A stretch of 48,335 nucleotides of DNA, from the NCBI GenBank assembly GCA_947588655.1, contig CANPYS010000013.1, positions 1 through 48,335 of the forward strand, written 5' to 3'. The notes beneath the pieces were generated by a model, which saw only the letters and a program-made list of their open reading frames with translations, searched no databases and was not told the DNA's origin. Below are positions 44,764 to 48,335 of this stretch, piece after piece (the first letter of the stretch is position 1; every line of letters starts with the position of its first letter). A program made the translations under genes and the position numbers. Source of the stretch: an uncultured Alphaproteobacteria bacterium (GTDB lineage: Bacteria > Pseudomonadota > Alphaproteobacteria > RF32 > CAG-239).

Positions 44764-45031
44764 AAAAAACCACCTTCCCTAAGGTGGTCGGAGAGTTCAT
44801 CAATCATATTGCACAAAATGATTCTTATGGCCTTTAAAGCCGTAAAGCTTCTGTTGTATGCGCCAAAAGCTCCCCGACCAAAAAAGCAAAAACAATTTTA
44901 ATCGGGGATATATTTATTGCATGGTCTAAACAACCTGCAACTTAACGATGTTATACCCTAACACCGTGTGCAATAAGGCCGATGAAAGCCCCGTACCTCC
45001 TTGAGGTACTAAATATGGCAAAACCATATCT
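44764..45031 (-). ncRNA. Candidate structured RNA, copy 2
   Basis: About 268 nt, minus strand. Promoter: TTGCTT (45065-45060), 16 bases, TATAAT (45043-45038). Same order of hairpins as copy 1: ATATGG/CCATAT; GTACCTC/GAGGTAC; CGGTGTTA/TAACATCG with loop GGGTA (44966-44946); TCCCCGA/TCGGGGA (44908-44871); CTTTTGGC/GCCATAAG; AATCAT/ATGATT; terminator ACCACCTT/AAGGTGGT plus T run (44788-44764). ATTGCACA (44974-44967) can pair with TGTGCAAT (44815-44808) in the AATCAT loop. It lies directly upstream of the glycosyltransferase, so it is either a separate small RNA or a leader with a terminator. Confidence 0.72.
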
Positions 45032-45108
45032 GGACAAATTATAAATTAAGATTTTTAAAAAGCAAATAAAATTTTAAGCTTGTAATGATATTCGGATTTA
45101 AATTTTTC

Positions 45109-45136
45109 TTGACTATTTATTAAATTAAAATATAAT
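45109..45136 (+). promoter_or_regulatory. Promoter of the TM2 gene
   Basis: TTGACT (45109-45114), 16-base spacer, TATAAT (45131-45136), 37 bases before the start. It is divergent from the promoter of structured RNA copy 2, with about 45 bases between the two -35 boxes. Confidence 0.7.
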
Positions 45137-45173
45137 TTCTTTGTTTTAAAGTAACTTTCAAAGGACAACTTTT

Positions 45174-45662
45174 ATGACTACAAAATCTCCAAAAAAAGCT
45201 AAACAGGCCGTTTCTTCTAAGGCCACGAAAATTGTTTCGGCAAAGGCTAAAACGCCTGCTAAAAAAGTTAAGAAGCCGATTGCTAAAGCTCCGGTCGCCC
45301 CTCAGAAAAAAGTGGCGGCTCCTCAAAAAAAGAAAATAAATAAAAAAGCCCCTGTTGCTCAAGTGCAAGTTTCTGCCGCGCATAAAACTGTTTCTGTTGC
45401 AAGTAAGCCAAAATCGCAAAATAAGGCGCCTGCTTGCAAGAAATGTTTTGTCGCGACTTTGTTGCTTTGCTTTTTCTTAGGCACGCTCGGCGCACATCGT
45501 TTCTATACAGGGCATACGTTGACGGCGGTCTTAATGCTGTTGTTGACGTTATCATGCTACGGCGTTATTATCAGTGCTGTTTGGACGCTGGTTGATTTTG
45601 TTACAATCGCTTGTGGTCAATTTAAAACAGCTCAAGGCGAGCAGATTACTTATGATAAGTAA
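45174..45662 (+). CDS. TM2-domain membrane protein with histone-like Lys/Ala N-terminal tail
   Basis: 162 residues. Residues 1-85 are Lys/Ala/Pro-rich with repeated AKA, KKV, APQKK patterns like histone H1-type tails. Residues 88-150 form a TM2 domain: ACKKCFVATLLLCFFLGTLG, AHRFYTGHTLTAVLMLLL, VWTLVDFVTIACG. TM2 proteins have two membrane helices; function is poorly known. The basic tail would face the cytoplasm if the first helix follows the positive-inside rule, and might bind nucleic acid or acidic lipid. A terminator follows at 45681-45709. Confidence 0.85.
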   Translation: MTTKSPKKAKQAVSSKATKIVSAKAKTPAKKVKKPIAKAPVAPQKKVAAPQKKKINKKAPVAQVQVSAAHKTVSVASKPKSQNKAPACKKCFVATLLLCFFLGTLGAHRFYTGHTLTAVLMLLLTLSCYGVIISAVWTLVDFVTIACGQFKTAQGEQITYDK

Positions 45663-45680
45663 TTTTATGACTTATGCTAA

Positions 45681-45709
45681 ACGCCTGTTTTGAAAACAGG
45701 CGTTTTTTT
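45681..45709 (+). terminator. Intrinsic terminator after the TM2 gene
   Basis: CGCCTGTTTT / AAAACAGGCG stem with a small loop, followed by a run of T. Confidence 0.92.
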
Positions 45710-45748
45710 TTATAAAAAAATAGAATTAAGATTTCTTGTAAAAAAATA

Positions 45749-45854
45749 TTGACAAGCATATCTAAGTAAGGTTATAAGCTTTCATAAATATCGGCTTTGT
45801 CGGTATGAACGTTAAAGCAACGTGCTTGACAGGTTTTGTTATTTTGAATAACAA
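45749..45854 (+). promoter_or_regulatory. Two promoter-like sequences without a gene
   Basis: TTGACA (45749-45754), 18 bases, TATAAG (45773-45778); and TTGACA (45826-45831), 17 bases, TAACAA (45849-45854). No open frame follows. The interval has a small TGTTATT/AATAACA hairpin. It may drive tRNA-Ser at 46012 or a short RNA. Confidence 0.4.
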
Positions 45855-45899
45855 GGATTAAAGTAAAAGTTTGAGGATTTAGATAAAGAATCTATTTTT

Positions 45900-45955
45900 A
45901 CTGGATCCTTCGCGAATGCCCCTTTGGGGCAAAGCTCAGGATGACAATTTGCATA
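45900..45955. repeat. REP unit of the GAATGCCC family
   Basis: GGATCCTTCGCGAATGCCCC followed by TTTGGGGCAAAGCTCAGGATG. Same family as 11063-11105 with a compensating stem change (GCCCTTCGGGC there, GCCCCTTTGGGGC here). Confidence 0.7.
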
Positions 45956-46011
45956 GCGCGGAGCGCTTGACGGTTTTCTCTAAATGTATTATTATGGAAC
46001 ATCTTAGATAT

Positions 46012-46101
46012 GGAGAGGTGGCAGAGCGGTTTAATGCAGCGGTCTTGAAAACCGTCGTAGGCGCGAGTCTACCGGGAGTTCGAATCTCCCCCTCTCCGCC
46101 A
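46012..46101 (+). tRNA. tRNA-Ser (anticodon TGA)
   Basis: 90 nt including encoded CCA. Acceptor GGAGAGG / CCTCTCC, D arm with GGCAGAGCGGTTTAATGC, anticodon stem GCGGT/ACCGT around CTTGAAA with TGA, a long class II variable arm (TCGTAGGCGCGAGTCTACCG) and T arm GGGAGTTCGAATCTCCC. Confidence 0.97.
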
Positions 46102-46106
46102 TTTCA

Positions 46107-46386
46107 GAGGAAAGGCGTATAATGGACGCCTAATCGTTTAAAAATAGGTTTGGAAATTCACGTACCACCACGGTCTAACTTGTTAGGGTTGCCTTTTTAG
46201 GCAACCCTAACTCGTTTCGGTCACTTGCTTTGTAAAACCTGTTGCGGTCGCTATCGCTCCCTTGCAGTTTTAACAAAGCTACGCCGCTTGTGGTAAAAAC
46301 AACCCGTTAGGGTTGTTTTTATCCTCGCGCGCTAAAATTCCCAAACCTATTTTTAAACTTCTATTCGTCTCATTATCCGCCTTTCT
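46107..46386. repeat. MITE-like element with long terminal inverted repeats
   Basis: TTTAAAAATAGGTTTGGAAA (46137-46156) and its complement near 46338-46357 match with one difference over 22 bases. The similarity extends outward to a GAAAGGCG-TATAATG-like end on each side (about 46110 and 46386). Inside are a GTTAGGGTTGCC hairpin (46186-46212) and a second GTTAGGG-type hairpin near 46290-46322. It starts within ten bases of the tRNA-Ser end and contains no gene. A partial relative is at 16204-16326. Confidence 0.6.
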
Positions 46387-46429
46387 ATGAGCTATGAGAA
46401 TACCCGAAAAGGGAGTTTGACTACAAGCG

Positions 46430-46521
46430 AAAGCGAGACGGCGTATCGCGGTCGGCGTAGCCGATGAGCGCAGTGAACGGAGCGTAGCGGAGTAATCTCC
46501 CCCCCCCCTTTTTTTCCGCCA
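46430..46521. other. Palindrome-rich tail with degenerate copy of the tRNA-Ser 3' end
   Basis: After short GCGAAAGCGAG and GTAGCCGATGAGCGC stretches, 46492-46521 reads TAATCTCCCCC, a C run, a T run, then CCGCCAT. This resembles the tRNA-Ser end GAATCTCCCCCTCTCCGCCAT (46082-46102, shown here as a short site). It could be an old attachment-site duplication. Confidence 0.4.
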
Positions 46522-46530
46522 TCTTGCAAA

Positions 46531-47133
46531 CTATGAGGGAATTGTTTGTCTTTTTAAAAATTTATAAAAAGTTGAATAATCCACGTGCAATAATTTTGCA
46601 ATTTGGGTTTTGCGGACATTTTCTTGAAGCAATTTTTTTATAAAATCTTCTTTTCCGCCAAGTTTTGTGATTTTATTTCGGCTTCCCTTTTTTCTGCCTA
46701 TATGTTTGCCCTCGGCGCGTAATTTGGCAAGTGAATTTTTTGTTCGCTCCGATATGAGCGAGCGCTCAATCTCTGCTGCCATAGAAAGCGCAAAAGCCAA
46801 CACCTTGCTTTGTATGTCCGAACCTAATCTGTAATTGTCCTTTATGGTCCAAACCTGACACCCCATATTCATGCAATGATGTAAAATGCTCATTACTTCC
46901 ATGAGATTTCTGCCTAAACGAGAAAGCTCGGTACTGATGATAACATCGCCTTTTTTCAATTTTTTAATCAGCTGACCAAACTTCCGTTCTTTTAAGTCTT
47001 TTTGAGAAGAAATTGTTTCTTCAAGCCAGCTATCCACATAAATACGATTTTTCCTAGCGAAATTTTTAATTTCAAATCTCTGATTATCGTTGTTCTGTTT
47101 TTCCGTGCTGGTTCTTATGTATGCGTAAATCAT
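46531..47133 (-). CDS. Serine recombinase of the resolvase/invertase family
   Basis: 200 residues. N-terminal catalytic domain with IYAYIRTSTEKQ (Ser9 as nucleophile), then STELSRLGRNLMEVMSIL and the long helix region SKVLAFALSMAAEIERSLIS; C-terminal helix-turn-helix (NVRKTQIAKLLHVDYSTFYK). Size and layout fit small DNA invertases (Hin/Pin/Mpi type). Promoter: minus strand TTTTCA (47194-47189), 17 bases, TATAAT (47171-47166). A 21-bp inverted repeat lies just upstream, before a surface-barrel gene, which is the arrangement of a phase switch. Confidence 0.92.
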   Translation of the reverse strand: MIYAYIRTSTEKQNNDNQRFEIKNFARKNRIYVDSWLEETISSQKDLKERKFGQLIKKLKKGDVIISTELSRLGRNLMEVMSILHHCMNMGCQVWTIKDNYRLGSDIQSKVLAFALSMAAEIERSLISERTKNSLAKLRAEGKHIGRKKGSRNKITKLGGKEDFIKKLLQENVRKTQIAKLLHVDYSTFYKFLKRQTIPS

Positions 47134-47195
47134 TCACAATCCTTTCTTTGGTTTTAAAGGACTGTATTATAACACTTTTTTATATGATTGAAAAC

Positions 47196-47281
47196 AAAGG
47201 AACGTCAAAAATCAATCTATCTGAAAGCTCTATAAATGTCAATATCCTTTATTTAAAAACATTGATTTTTAACGTTCCTTT
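47196..47281. repeat. 21-bp inverted repeats flanking 44 bp, possible invertible switch
   Basis: Left arm AAAGGAACGTCAAAAATCAA plus T (47196-47216); right arm is its reverse complement with one mismatch (47261-47281). The only difference, read outward, is TTGACG on the left and TTAACG on the right. The 44-bp core is A/T-rich. It lies between the divergent recombinase and surface-barrel genes. Confidence 0.8.
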
Positions 47282-47340
47282 TTTGACAATGTTTTTTAAA
47301 AAAGAACGCTCTAAATTCTAACTTTATAAAGGAAACTGAT

Positions 47341-48093
47341 ATGAACAAAACATTATTGTTAGCAAGCGTTGCAACGGCTTTATTTGCTATTAGCGCCAAT
47401 GCAACAGATTTTAACCCTTATGTCTCAGCGAAAGCTGCTTGGCTTAAAACGCAAGATAACGTTAAAACGCACATTCTTTACACAAAAGCAAACGGCAAAG
47501 ATAAAGCTGCCGGAAAATATGATGAAGATCATAAAGATTCGGTCTGGGGCTTGCGTTTAGCCGCTGGTGCGTCAACACCCGTGAAATATGGTAAATTAAG
47601 AACGGAATTGGAATTTGGTTGGAATGATGATGCGAAAGATTCTCATAATAGCTTTTTCCAATCAACGAGCAATCCCTATAACTACAAGCTTGAAAATAAG
47701 CTTTCAGTATATGCAACCATGATTAATGTTTATTATGACATTGATACAGGTACAAAGTTCACACCGTATGTTGGCGCTGGTTTAGGTATTGCTCATTTGA
47801 AGAACAAGCTAAACGTTACAGCAACAACACCGAAAGTTCCTTTCCCAATAAACGTAAGTGACACTGAAGAAGAAAACCACTTTGCCTGGAACATCGGTCT
47901 TGGTATGAACTATGCTTTAACCGACAATATTTCACTTGATTTAGGTTACAGATATACCAACTACGGCCGTATACAAAAGGCAAGATCTATGTCTATGGCC
48001 GCACTTGTCCCCGGAACGGGCACATTAGGCGCTATTGGTAAGGTAAAAGTGGAATCGCACGAGGCTTTGCTTGGTGTTCGTTACGCTTTCTAA
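47341..48093 (+). CDS. Outer membrane beta-barrel surface protein (Msp4/Opa-like)
   Basis: 250 residues. Signal peptide about 1-21 ending SANA. The mature protein alternates in short amphipathic strands with variable loops: FNPYVSAKAAWLKT, RTELEFGWND, YATMINVYYDIDT, TPYVGAGLGIAHL, FAWNIGLGMNYAL, ISLDLGYRYTNYG, and a terminal GVRYAF with the C-terminal Phe needed for BAM insertion. The pattern fits eight-strand surface antigens of Alphaproteobacteria. AAAGGAAACTG upstream of the start. An upstream 21-bp inverted repeat and a neighbouring recombinase suggest switchable expression. Confidence 0.87.
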   Translation: MNKTLLLASVATALFAISANATDFNPYVSAKAAWLKTQDNVKTHILYTKANGKDKAAGKYDEDHKDSVWGLRLAAGASTPVKYGKLRTELEFGWNDDAKDSHNSFFQSTSNPYNYKLENKLSVYATMINVYYDIDTGTKFTPYVGAGLGIAHLKNKLNVTATTPKVPFPINVSDTEEENHFAWNIGLGMNYALTDNISLDLGYRYTNYGRIQKARSMSMAALVPGTGTLGAIGKVKVESHEALLGVRYAF

Positions 48094-48131
48094 GCCTAAT
48101 TAATTATTAATAAAAGTTTTTTTCATGGAGA

Positions 48132-48161
48132 GGGTGCATAATTTCTTATGCACCCTTTTTT
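48132..48161 (+). terminator. Intrinsic terminator after the surface-barrel gene
   Basis: GGGTGCATAA / TTATGCACCC stem with loop TTTC and a T run. Confidence 0.92.
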
Positions 48162-48164
48162 ACT

Positions 48165-48335
48165 CCCGTTAACCGTCATTCGCGAAGCATCCAGGATAAC
48201 CCTCTCATCGTCACTCTGACGACCGTAGGGAGGAAGAGTCCAGGACAAACAACCTTTCCAAATTGTCATGCTGAACACCCCGTCCGTCATGCTGTGGAGC
48301 CTATAAAAACAACAAAAGTAATTGTTGTTTTTTAG
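48165..48335. repeat. REP palindromes at the window end
   Basis: CACTCTGACGACCGTAGGGA (as near position 105), a GAAGCATCCAGG unit, and a GTTGTT palindrome cut off by the end of the window. Confidence 0.65.

Overview
The window looks like a chromosome segment from an AT-leaning alphaproteobacterium. Evidence for this: a GapR/DUF2312 gene, the alphaproteobacterial form of ribosomal protein L36, the rimP-nusA-ylxR-infB-rbfA cluster, sufBCD, yajC-secD-secF, and an Msp4/Opa-like surface barrel. The dense housekeeping genes, many intergenic palindromes and large secreted paralogue family would suit an uncultured host-associated (gut-type) lineage, but that assignment is inference.

Layout. 1-8.2 kb: a secreted Cys-rich paralogue, a minus-strand operon gpmI-envC-ctpA-rppH, an OmpR-type regulator and a second paralogue. 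8.6-10.7 kb: two XRE regulators around an unknown charged protein, with an operator-like palindrome. 11-18 kb: paralogue 3, pyk, gapR, an arginine-decarboxylase/antiporter pair and paralogue 4. 18-25.5 kb: sufBCD (minus), then an NlpD-like lipoprotein and yajC-secDF (plus). 25.5-31 kb: the rbfA-to-rimP operon (minus). 31-33.5 kb: a SLOG protein, structured RNA copy 1, a RhuM remnant and a PHP phosphoesterase. 33.8-40 kb: ettA, rpmJ, ftsY-mtaB, pgpA, tRNA-Lys and an AsmA-like protein. 40-48 kb: paralogue 5, glmS, a glycosyltransferase, structured RNA copy 2, a TM2 protein, tRNA-Ser, a serine recombinase and a surface barrel.

Two things stand out as possibly undescribed. (1) Two copies of a roughly 265-nt minus-strand RNA (about 31765-32027 and 44764-45031). 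They share a promoter layout, five hairpins, a covarying pseudoknot-type pairing and a 3' intrinsic terminator next to the following gene. (2) Five paralogous secreted proteins, each with the same upstream module: a ~100-bp inverted-repeat element in fixed orientation, then REP-type palindromes, a Shine-Dalgarno and a signal peptide beginning MKY. The members share an N-terminal Cys-rich module but carry either a DUF1566-like or a beta-helix-like C-terminal part. Two members share 202 identical upstream bases although their signal-peptide codons differ, which suggests recombination or gene conversion.

Other points: a 21-bp inverted repeat between the serine recombinase and the surface barrel (possible small invertible switch), a pyruvoyl arginine decarboxylase with an arginine/agmatine-type antiporter as in chlamydial AaxB/AaxC, and several families of palindromic repeats whose stems differ in sequence but keep complementarity. 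Many intergenic palindromes encode a false N-terminal extension starting MLKQVQHD, so starts were set at downstream codons with proper ribosome binding sites. All assignments come from reading the sequence; no search or folding program was run.
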